A DNA stretch of 6,736 bases. Source: Deltaproteobacteria bacterium RBG_13_52_11. GTDB taxonomy: Bacteria > Desulfobacterota > B13-G15 > RBG-16-54-18. Location of the stretch: the NCBI GenBank assembly GCA_001797745.1, contig MGQF01000064.1, forward strand, positions 12,314-19,049, in the 5' to 3' direction. A program made the translations under genes and the position numbers. The notes below the pieces were generated by a model. It made no database searches. It saw only the letters and a list, made by a program, of their open reading frames with translations, and was not told the origin of the DNA. Shown here in pieces: positions 1 to 5,802 of the stretch. Positions within the stretch are counted from its first letter, which is position 1. Each line of letters starts with the position of its first letter.

Positions 1-1263
1 GACTCCCAGTATAATCCTGCCTGGCAGGGCACCGACATAGGTCCTCCTGTGCCCCCTGATCTCCGCCTCATCTCGCACCCCGCCCAGGGAGATCCTGGTG
101 AACTTGCGCCCCATGGCCCTCGCAATGGACATTCCCAGGGAGGTCTTCCCGACCCCAGGGGGCCCCACAAAACAGAGGATAGGGCCCTTCATGTCGTTCT
201 TCAACTTGCGTACGGCCAGATACTCTAAGATCCGCTTTTTCACCTTTTCTAAGTCATAGTGATCTTCTTCCAAGATCTTCCGGGCATGGTCAATAGCGAG
301 GTTGTCATCGGTACTCTTTGACCAGGGGAGCTCTACCAACCAATCGAGGTAGGTCCTGGCCACCGTGTATTCTGCTGAGGCAGGCGGCATCTTGGAAAGC
401 CTGTCGAGCTCCTTTTCAGCGGCCTTGCGCGCCTCTTCGGGCATCCCTGCATTTTCGACCTTTTGTTTTAACTCCTTCAGTTCCGTACTGTACTCATCGA
501 TTTCACCCAGTTCTTTTTTAATGGCCTTCATCTGCTCCCGCAGATAGTATTCCCGCTGCGTCTTGTCGATATCCTCTTTGACCTGTGATTGAATCTTATC
601 TCCCAGCTCCAGTATTTGGACCTCTCGGGCAAGGAGGAGGTGGACCTTGGTGAGGCGGTCCTTTACATTTTCGGTCTCCAATACCTCTTGCTTTTCCGAT
701 GGGTTGATGTTGAGATTGGAGGCGATGATATCGGCCAGGATGCCGGGGTCCTTGATATTCAGGACCATGTTCTTCAACTCTACGGTGAGGTGGAGCGCCA
801 ATTCCACTGCCCGCTGGAAGAGATTTTTCAGGTTCATGACCAGGGCATCGATTTCTACTCCTTTGACCTCCTCCTCGGGGAGCACTTTCACATCCGCCAC
901 AAAATAGGGATCTTCTTGGATATAACGTGAGATCTTAATGCGCTCGAGCCCCTGGACTATGACCCGTTGTGTTCCATCCATCTCCCTCACCATGCGGACG
1001 AGGTGCGCTGCAACCCCGATATTATAGAGCTCGTTCGGCTCAGGGTCTTCCACATCCGAGCTATGTTGGGTGACTACCCCGATAATCCGGTCTCCCTCCA
1101 TGGCCTCATCAATCAATTTCACGGATTTCTTCCGTCCTACCATGATGGGGAGGATAAGTTCAGGGAACAGGACGGTCCCCCGTAAAGGCAGTATGGGCAG
1201 GCGGTTAGGGATGAAGATCTTCTCTTTCCCCTTTTCACCCTTTGATCTCGGTACAAATATCAT
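1..1263 (-). CDS. lon: ATP-dependent protease Lon, N-terminal 421 residues (cut by window edge)
   Basis: Lon is a cytoplasmic homo-oligomeric AAA+ serine protease that unfolds and degrades misfolded and regulatory proteins. The reading frame is open from an ATG at 1263 to base 1 (421 codons) with no frameshift. Residues about 20-215 are the LON substrate-binding domain (opening with LPILPLRGTVLFPELILP). Residues about 216-320 are the helical linker with the hallmark QREYYLREQMKAIKKELGE. The AAA+ module follows, with Walker A GPPGVGKTS at residues 367-375 (catalytic Lys373) and the downstream ISLGGVRDEAEIRGHRRTYVGALPGR block. Walker B, the sensors and the Ser/Lys protease domain lie beyond the window. 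An AGGAGG Shine-Dalgarno at 1269-1274, 5 bases upstream, fixes the start. The gene is transcribed from its own promoter and is separated by 189 bases from the VWA gene. No CIRCE-type heat-shock operator is visible. One oddity is GRIIL at the window edge, where Lon proteins usually read GRIIQ. Confidence 0.97.
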   Translation of the reverse strand, partial: MIFVPRSKGEKGKEKIFIPNRLPILPLRGTVLFPELILPIMVGRKKSVKLIDEAMEGDRIIGVVTQHSSDVEDPEPNELYNIGVAAHLVRMVREMDGTQRVIVQGLERIKISRYIQEDPYFVADVKVLPEEEVKGVEIDALVMNLKNLFQRAVELALHLTVELKNMVLNIKDPGILADIIASNLNINPSEKQEVLETENVKDRLTKVHLLLAREVQILELGDKIQSQVKEDIDKTQREYYLREQMKAIKKELGEIDEYSTELKELKQKVENAGMPEEARKAAEKELDRLSKMPPASAEYTVARTYLDWLVELPWSKSTDDNLAIDHARKILEEDHYDLEKVKKRILEYLAVRKLKNDMKGPILCFVGPPGVGKTSLGMSIARAMGRKFTRISLGGVRDEAEIRGHRRTYVGALPGRIILGV

Positions 1264-1312
1264 CCCTTCCTCCTCTTTGTGGCCTCGAAAAATGTGCTTA
1301 GTCCGAGTTAAA

Positions 1313-1341
1313 ACAATAATCACAGCACCTCTATCTGTCAA
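1313..1341 (-). promoter_or_regulatory. sigma70-type promoter of lon
   Basis: On the minus strand a perfect -35 box TTGACA (1341-1336) is followed by a 17-base spacer and a -10 box TATTGT (1318-1313, four of six consensus bases). Transcription should start near 1306, giving a leader of about 40 bases ahead of the lon ATG with its AGGAGG site. Spacing and position are ideal. The assignment rests on sequence match only. Confidence 0.75.
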
Positions 1342-1360
1342 CAGTTAAAATGTTTAAAGC

Positions 1361-1377
1361 AAAAAGCCAACCTTTTT
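1361..1377 (-). terminator. weak hairpin, possible terminator of the VWA operon
   Basis: AAAAAG and CTTTTT pair around a five-base loop, about 75 bases past the VWA stop codon and 20 bases before the lon -35 box, which is where an operon terminator would be expected. On the minus strand the right arm is T-rich and runs on as GCTTT. The six-base-pair stem is almost all A-T, so it may be inefficient. It reads as a hairpin on either strand. Confidence 0.35.
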
Positions 1378-1452
1378 AAAGTCTTATTTCCCCAAAGGCC
1401 TTCCCGTTCTCCATCTGTAGTGGGTTCAATAGGACTGATAGGCACGTAGGCC

Positions 1453-3024
1453 TCACCTCCATTTCGCGGGGGAAGCCAGATATTCTTTCACCTTCCCCAG
1501 GACGATCTTCGGTATATCTTCTTTGTTCTTGACGTTAAAGATCGAAATGTTTTTCTTTTTTTCGGTTCCATCCTTAAAACGAGTTGTATGTACGTTGCTG
1601 CCCAAATGAACGGCAGTTACCCGGTTTTCGATCTTATTGAAGAATTCGATGAGCCTTTCGAGGTTTGTTATTTGCATATCCGTGATGATGAAGATATCGG
1701 GGTTATTTGCACGAGAGAGGAGGTAGGTTATGTCAGCCAGATCCATCGCCGTGCCCCCGCCGAAGTATCGGCATATGGCTTGATAAATCTGCTCTTTTTC
1801 ATGGTTGAAGTCCAAGACGATTTTGTTTCCCCTCAAGGCGTCGCTGAAATTATAGACAGCAGCCTTCGATTCAAGCTTTAGGTAGGCGTTGCAAGCACAG
1901 GCTGCCCCCAGGACTGCGTACGACAGCCTCTCACGAGGATTAATCATGCTTCCGGAAGAGTCGATGACGATGAGACAGTCAGGGGTCCCTTCAAATTCTC
2001 CATGGGTCTCCCCCTCTCTCTTGGTCCATATTTGAGTTATGCCTGGTATGATCTTGCCGAAGCTGGTCCAAATATCGATATCGGCGAACGGTTTCCCTAT
2101 CTCCCAGGGCATATGGGCATGGGGATGGAGATACCCCCTCTTTTCGATGGGGAGTTTTCGTATAGGGAGGGTATAGCTCTCAGCCAGTTTCATATAATAG
2201 AGCAGGTTGGCATCGATGGGATTGGCCTTCCCCCTTCCCATTCCCCCGGTGCCATATCCCTTTTCTTCCAGTTCCTCTCTCAGATCATCCACCGTCTCCC
2301 TGAACTCCTGTAGATCCTCGACCGCGGTGGCGAATTCTCTCAGTCCCCGGTCAATTTCCTCCAAGGAGTAGTTTTTCAGAGAGTGCTCCCCCAAAGGATT
2401 CGGTTCTCTCTGAGAACTCTGTTGCTCGTTTTCCCATTCTTTCTCGAGGATGTCCTGAATGACCTTGGTGAACTTTTTAATACTCTCCCTCCATCTCTTT
2501 CGTTCCAGGTAGGGGATGCGGGAGAGGCGATTGACGAGTTCTTCATGCCCCCCGCTTCCCAGATTCTCACCCCAGATCTTTTCGTAGAGGGAGGTTAGCA
2601 CCTCATACATCCCATGCTTGGGAAGGTTTTTGTATAACTGTGCAATCTTTGTATTTTTTTCTTTAACACAGTAGGTATCCGTTACCACATCCATAAAATA
2701 GGTGGTTGCCCGTTGGGCCTGTTCCTTTTGTCTTACCACCTTTTTGGCCTCGTTGTAGAGGGTGAGGTGGGTGTGGAAATCCCAGGGGCAATACATATAA
2801 TGGGTGATGCCATGGTCGAGGACAGCCTCGACGATCTCCTCTCCATCCATTTTATCCTTGAGTTTTTCGTAAAAGGCATTGCTGATGGAGAGCTGCTTGC
2901 TCTTGATCTCGAGAGCGCAATCATCACCCCCTTCGATCATAGTGGGTAGTGGTAGGTGGGGGAAGAGGTGTTTTTTCTTTACCCGAGGCCACACCTTTTT
3001 GATAATTTCTTCGATTTCCATCAT
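1453..3024 (-). CDS. VWA-domain protein with degenerate zincin-like N-terminal domain (CoxE/ViaA-type partner of a MoxR ATPase)
   Basis: This 523-residue protein has three regions. Residues about 36-120 look like the putative metallopeptidase domain often fused to VWA domains (DUF2201-like): a strand pair, a helix, then HGITH at 71-75 where an active zincin has HExxH, followed by an N/D-rich helix (YFMDVVTDTYCV). Residues about 160-256 are helical and highly charged, ending in a glycine-rich linker (256-266). After a His-Pro-His-Ala-His motif (300-304), residues about 347-520 form the VWA domain with an intact MIDAS: DxSxS at D355/S357/S359, T425 in GGGTAMD, and D449 in IITDMQ. There is no signal peptide or membrane segment, so it is probably cytoplasmic. 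It is the last gene of the AAA+/GXGXG/VWA operon, 6 bases after the preceding stop. The start is ATGATG with only a weak Shine-Dalgarno (AAAGA), suggesting translational coupling; the second ATG is equally possible. Its likely role is adaptor or substrate-binding partner of the AAA+ ATPase. The client is unknown. Confidence 0.88.
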   Translation of the reverse strand: MMEIEEIIKKVWPRVKKKHLFPHLPLPTMIEGGDDCALEIKSKQLSISNAFYEKLKDKMDGEEIVEAVLDHGITHYMYCPWDFHTHLTLYNEAKKVVRQKEQAQRATTYFMDVVTDTYCVKEKNTKIAQLYKNLPKHGMYEVLTSLYEKIWGENLGSGGHEELVNRLSRIPYLERKRWRESIKKFTKVIQDILEKEWENEQQSSQREPNPLGEHSLKNYSLEEIDRGLREFATAVEDLQEFRETVDDLREELEEKGYGTGGMGRGKANPIDANLLYYMKLAESYTLPIRKLPIEKRGYLHPHAHMPWEIGKPFADIDIWTSFGKIIPGITQIWTKREGETHGEFEGTPDCLIVIDSSGSMINPRERLSYAVLGAACACNAYLKLESKAAVYNFSDALRGNKIVLDFNHEKEQIYQAICRYFGGGTAMDLADITYLLSRANNPDIFIITDMQITNLERLIEFFNKIENRVTAVHLGSNVHTTRFKDGTEKKKNISIFNVKNKEDIPKIVLGKVKEYLASPAKWR

Positions 3025-3030
3025 CGGTCT

Positions 3031-3729
3031 TTAAAATGAGAAGGGTTTTATCCCTTCATGGGGAAAGATGAGCTGATCCCTCTCATAGATCTTTCCCCCC
3101 ACTATCTTCCCCAACCCTTTTATTCTTCCTCCCACGATTAATTCGCCCCCTGTCATACCATGCCCGGTGTTAAAACCGAGATTGTGTCTTACAATGATCC
3201 TTCCCCGCTTCATTCCCGCGCCTGTGTAGTTCTTACCGCTCCCCTCGATGATAAACTCACCTCCATCCAGCCCTATCCCCGTAAAGTCACCTACGTTCCC
3301 TTCCACGATCAATTTTTTATCGGTGGGGAGGCGGTATCCCAATAAATTGATCTTGACGGTAAGATCCCGCAGGTGGAGATAGATTTCCTCCTCCTTGGCA
3401 TGATTACAGAGGGCGGAAATGTAGACCCCTGCGGGGCCCGTTATGAGGTAGGGGATCTGGTCGGAGTGGTCAAGGGCATAGCAAAATTCCTCTATATCCT
3501 CTGCCGTATACTCTATTCCTTCTATCCCCTTCTCCGCTATGCTATAGGCCTTGATGACCGTGCTATATTGCATCAGCCACACCAAGTCCTTGGCCTCGTT
3601 TTTCAAGAGGTCTTCATACCCCTTGAGGATCGTGGAGAGGGTTTCTTCCTTGGATTTTAGGATCTTATCAAGGGGTATCTCGCGCTTACGGACACCGGCT
3701 TGATGAAAGGCCTCAAAGGGGTTTTTCAT
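3031..3729 (-). CDS. GXGXG beta-helix protein with helical N-terminal domain, function unknown
   Basis: This 232-residue protein is of unrecognised function. Residues 1-130 are mostly helical and charged, with a conspicuous GPAGVYISALCNH stretch at 98-110. Residues about 136-211 carry three consecutive repeats of about 20 residues, each with the core x-[YFN]-T-G-x-G-[LM]-x-x-G (GDFTGIGLDGG 147-157, KNYTGAGMKRG 166-176, GFNTGHGMTGG 185-195), followed by a more degenerate GLGKIVGGKI turn. This is the GXGXG right-handed beta-helix of the glutamate synthase large-subunit C-terminus and of formylmethanofuran dehydrogenase subunit C. Neither enzyme's other domains or subunits are nearby, so it is not simply GltB or FwdC. 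The ATG lies inside the end of the ATPase gene (17-base overlap) with a GGAG site 6 bases upstream, so the two are probably translated together. Placement between a MoxR ATPase and a VWA protein points to a structural or adaptor subunit of their complex, which is an inference. No membrane segment is visible. Confidence 0.85.
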   Translation of the reverse strand: MKNPFEAFHQAGVRKREIPLDKILKSKEETLSTILKGYEDLLKNEAKDLVWLMQYSTVIKAYSIAEKGIEGIEYTAEDIEEFCYALDHSDQIPYLITGPAGVYISALCNHAKEEEIYLHLRDLTVKINLLGYRLPTDKKLIVEGNVGDFTGIGLDGGEFIIEGSGKNYTGAGMKRGRIIVRHNLGFNTGHGMTGGELIVGGRIKGLGKIVGGKIYERDQLIFPHEGIKPFSF

Positions 3730-5056
3730 CCTTCACTCCGATATCCTTTTTTATCTCTTCATAAATAGGATGATCTCCTTCGAGGGGGGTTACCTCTTCT
3801 CCGGCAAAGGCCCGGTAACCCACAGAAAGGGCATCCAGGAGGTATTCTCTCTGCTCGTTGTATCGTTGAAATATCTCCTCTGTTGCCTCCTTGGCCAGAT
3901 AAATCTGAAAGGGATCATTCCTCCCCTCCCCCTCCTTTTTGGAGAGGTAGGAATCTTTCCACTGGATTCGGTGGGCGAGGACGTGCGGGATGATCAGCCG
4001 GACGTGCTCGATGTCTACCCCATCATCCTCCAAGAACCAGGCCAAGGCCTGGGCGTAATTTCTGATGGATATGGGGAGACGATTGGAGGCACAGTTTTTG
4101 ATGTGGTGGCAGAGGTAACCCGTGTAGTGACATCCCTCCTCACATACCTCCACCGACCTTTTTTGGCCGTACTTATGGCAGAATGAGAGTTCGGCCAGCG
4201 CCATGCGCACGAAGGCGTTGGTATCAAGGTCGAAATCTATCTCCACCATCTCCTCATTGACATTGTTTCTCTCATCTTTGTTAAGCCCTTCCAATCCGAG
4301 ATGTTCCTTCAAGTAATCGCCGAAGAGGTTACATACCCCTTCGGCCAGGGTCATCTTTTCTTCATAGGGTTTATCTCCCCTCAATATCTGGTGAAGTTCC
4401 TTCTCATACTGCGGGTGTCTGAGGGGATGATTCGACGACGCTTCCTTACCGATAATATACGCTATGTTTGAACCGGGGTGTCTCGACTCTATGAGAACAT
4501 CAAAGCGGTCGATGAGGGGGGCGATGATGGTATTTGTCCCCCTGTCCTGATAGTTGGCTGTCGCGAAGAGGGAGTACTCGTCATTGATCAAGATCTCGTT
4601 GAGATACTCCCAGTTCCCACGGTCGACACCGTTCAAGATCATACTCTGCTTGGTTTCAGGGAGGCGGTTTATTTCGTCAACAATCTTTACCGGGATCTGG
4701 GCGAAGTTGCTCCAGACCACCCTTTCCTTGCCCTTGTTGAGCTCACCGAGATGGGGCCTGCCGATAATCTTTTCCTCAGTTTGCTCAGGATGTCCGGAGA
4801 CTTCACTTCCCCAGATGACCCCGAGGGGATACCGGTAGAGAATGGAACCTACGTATTCCGCTGAAGTGGTTTTCCCCAGGCCAGGCTCTCCAATGATGAG
4901 TTCCTTGCCCCTATTGATGCCGGTGAGGAGACTAAAGAGAAGGGTGGAATTGAAATGTTCACCCTTTATTTCTACATCTGGTCTATTGAGATAGAGGTTG
5001 TCGCTGATATACTTGTATATCCCTCTGATCTTTGTTTGATAATAGCCGTTCTTCAC
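3713..5056 (-). CDS. MoxR-type AAA+ ATPase with four-cysteine cluster
   Basis: This 447-residue cytoplasmic AAA+ ATPase couples ATP hydrolysis to remodelling of a partner or client protein. Visible motifs in order are Walker A GEPGLGKTT (56-64, Lys62), Walker B VKIVDEIN (123-130, Asp127/Glu128), sensor 1 Asn168 in FATANYQ, arginine finger Arg184 in LIDRFD, and a sensor-2-like Arg332 in PISIRNYAQAL. The order and the TANYQ..G..I..PLIDRFD block are MoxR/CbbQ/NorQ-like rather than typical of proteases. Between the arginine finger and sensor 2 lies an unusual Cys-x3-Cys-x6-Cys-x5-Cys cluster (C305, C309, C316, C322) with three nearby His, a candidate Zn or Fe-S site. The start is GTG at 5056 with GAGGA 8 bases upstream. 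An ATG at 5064 is out of frame and meets a stop after three codons, and an in-frame stop upstream with no ATG in between excludes a longer form. The C-terminus overlaps the next gene by 17 bases. This is the first gene of the three-gene operon. Confidence 0.92.
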   Translation of the reverse strand: MKNGYYQTKIRGIYKYISDNLYLNRPDVEIKGEHFNSTLLFSLLTGINRGKELIIGEPGLGKTTSAEYVGSILYRYPLGVIWGSEVSGHPEQTEEKIIGRPHLGELNKGKERVVWSNFAQIPVKIVDEINRLPETKQSMILNGVDRGNWEYLNEILINDEYSLFATANYQDRGTNTIIAPLIDRFDVLIESRHPGSNIAYIIGKEASSNHPLRHPQYEKELHQILRGDKPYEEKMTLAEGVCNLFGDYLKEHLGLEGLNKDERNNVNEEMVEIDFDLDTNAFVRMALAELSFCHKYGQKRSVEVCEEGCHYTGYLCHHIKNCASNRLPISIRNYAQALAWFLEDDGVDIEHVRLIIPHVLAHRIQWKDSYLSKKEGEGRNDPFQIYLAKEATEEIFQRYNEQREYLLDALSVGYRAFAGEEVTPLEGDHPIYEEIKKDIGVKDEKPL

Positions 5057-5284
5057 AGATACATTCCTCAGCTTGCCGCCGTTATTTGCTTATCTATTAT
5101 AAAGGTTAACATTCTGCGTTGTGGAAATCAAGAATACACCGCTTGTTTAATAATAATGTTCTCCTCCCCGGAATACAAGGCAATCCCCTCATCGATTGTG
5201 CACAGGGGAAGTTATACACGGTCTTCTGAGCCGAGAGGGGAGAGGTGGAACATGCTGCGATCCAGGAGACCTGAGAGGGGGATT
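5057..5284. other. intergenic region between membrane-protein gene and AAA+ operon
   Basis: These 228 bases hold no credible gene. A 63-codon minus-strand frame here has no recognisable domain and no good ribosome site. On the minus strand the stretch nearest the ATPase gene holds its -10 element and ribosome site. A weaker alternative promoter further upstream (TTGTAT, 17 bases, TATTAT, about 5182-5154) is possible. No convincing terminator for the membrane-protein gene was found, so read-through into the ATPase operon cannot be excluded. Confidence 0.5.
5096..5101 (-). promoter_or_regulatory. -10 element upstream of the AAA+ operon
   Basis: A perfect TATAAT on the minus strand (5101-5096) sits about 40 bases upstream of the GTG start, leaving a leader of about 33 bases that contains the GAGGA ribosome site (5069-5065). 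No good -35 box is present at 16-18 bases upstream, so this promoter may be weak, activator-dependent, or fortuitous. Confidence 0.4.
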
Positions 5285-5590
5285 TCAGTCTTTCCAATCG
5301 GCAAGGGTACGCACGACGAAATAGAGATTTACGAAAAAGGCGAAGAAGGCGAATATAATGCCGGCAACGGCCCTCTCCATTGATACCTGATAAAGATCAC
5401 TTTCAGCGAAAAAGGAGTTGGCGATGAGGATGGTGGCCAAGATGGAGGTTACAAGGCCACCTACAGGCCCCTTGAAGTAGATCAAGAGGGCTAGGCCAAT
5501 GGCGATCCCGATGATTATCTTGGTCTCAGGGAGGTACTGCTGCGCCCCGGAGATGATATTAAACATTTCTTGAAGGATTGGCGTAAGCAA
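5285..5590 (-). CDS. small three-helix membrane protein, TTG start, function unknown
   Basis: This is a hypothetical integral membrane protein of 101 residues with no recognised family. Three hydrophobic segments are clear: residues 24-39 (KIIIGIAIGLALLIYF), 42-61 (PVGGLVTSILATILIANSFF) and 74-96 (rich in Phe and Val). It ends in a short charged tail, ADWKD. I chose the TTG at 5590 because an AAGGA ribosome site lies 7 bases upstream (5602-5598) and a sigma70 promoter at 5653-5625 would start transcription near 5618, inside the longer reading frame. The longer ATG version at 5689 would place 33 basic, non-conserved-looking residues upstream and has its start ahead of that promoter. An ATG at 5566 is a third option but lacks a ribosome site. 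The gene is divergent from uvrA and 228 bases upstream of the AAA+ operon on the same strand. A functional link to either is not shown. Confidence 0.7.
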   Translation of the reverse strand: MLTPILQEMFNIISGAQQYLPETKIIIGIAIGLALLIYFKGPVGGLVTSILATILIANSFFAESDLYQVSMERAVAGIIFAFFAFFVNLYFVVRTLADWKD

Positions 5591-5624
5591 TTTTAGTTCC
5601 TTGTTTTTCCGATGCTGGTTATTA

Positions 5625-5653
5625 AGTAAAGTCCAAAAGGTGCCCTTTGTCAA
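5625..5653 (-). promoter_or_regulatory. sigma70-type promoter of the small membrane-protein gene
   Basis: On the minus strand TTGACA (5653-5648) is followed by exactly 17 bases and TTTACT (5630-5625, four of six consensus bases). The predicted transcript starts near 5618, about 28 bases before the TTG start codon. The promoter lies inside the longest open frame for this gene, which argues that the longer N-terminus is not translated from this transcript. Confidence 0.6.
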
Positions 5654-5734
5654 GCCGTTTTGTACATTTTTTACATGCCGCTTCTGCACGATATTGGCAT
5701 CTTAAGGGGGACGGGGGGTTGTGCTTCTTCCACG

Positions 5735-5764
5735 TTGAGTCCGCAGGAGGGAATGTGCTATCTT
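5735..5764 (+). promoter_or_regulatory. extended -10 promoter of uvrA
   Basis: TTGAGT (5735-5740), an 18-base spacer, and TATCTT (5759-5764) directly preceded by TGC, which forms an extended -10. Transcription would begin near 5771, giving a leader of about 32 bases. No recognisable LexA/SOS operator overlaps it, so SOS control cannot be claimed from the sequence. Confidence 0.45.
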
Positions 5765-5769
5765 CATAA

Positions 5770-5795
5770 GAGGGTATCGGCACCCCTCATGAGGG
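5770..5795 (+). promoter_or_regulatory. uvrA leader with competing hairpins over the Shine-Dalgarno
   Basis: GAGGG (5770-5774) can pair with CCCTC (5784-5788) around an eight-base loop. The same CCCT can instead pair with AGGG (5792-5795) inside the uvrA ribosome site GAGGG (5791-5795), which lies 7 bases before the ATG. The two structures exclude each other, so the first would free the ribosome site. The stems are only 4-5 base pairs and this may be chance. Confidence 0.25.
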
Positions 5796-5802
5796 TTCGC
5801 GT

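Noticed and set aside
318..1348. Several plus-strand frames opposite lon
   Set aside because: They are shadows of the continuous Lon reading frame on the other strand.
3031..3729. Calling the GXGXG protein a glutamate synthase or formylmethanofuran dehydrogenase subunit
   Set aside because: Only the repeat domain is shared. The N-terminal half differs and none of the partner subunits or domains is present.
1453..5056. Calling the operon a defined anti-phage defence or gas-vesicle/Mg-chelatase cluster
   Set aside because: There is no nuclease, toxin, gas-vesicle or chelatase H subunit gene. Only the AAA+/VWA pairing is shared, and the neighbours are housekeeping genes.
5150..5215. DnaA-box-like words (TTATACACG on plus, ATTTCCACA nearby on minus) suggesting an origin
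   Set aside because: Each matches only about 7 of 9 bases, with no cluster, no AT-rich unwinding element and no dnaA or dnaN nearby.
5106..5297. 63-codon minus-strand frame in the intergenic region
   Set aside because: No domain, no hydrophobic pattern, no good ribosome site, and it overlaps the end of the membrane-protein gene.
4955..5383. 142-codon plus-strand open frame across the AAA+ start, the intergenic gap and the membrane-protein end
   Set aside because: It is antisense to two supported genes, has no recognisable domain, and has composition unlike a real protein.
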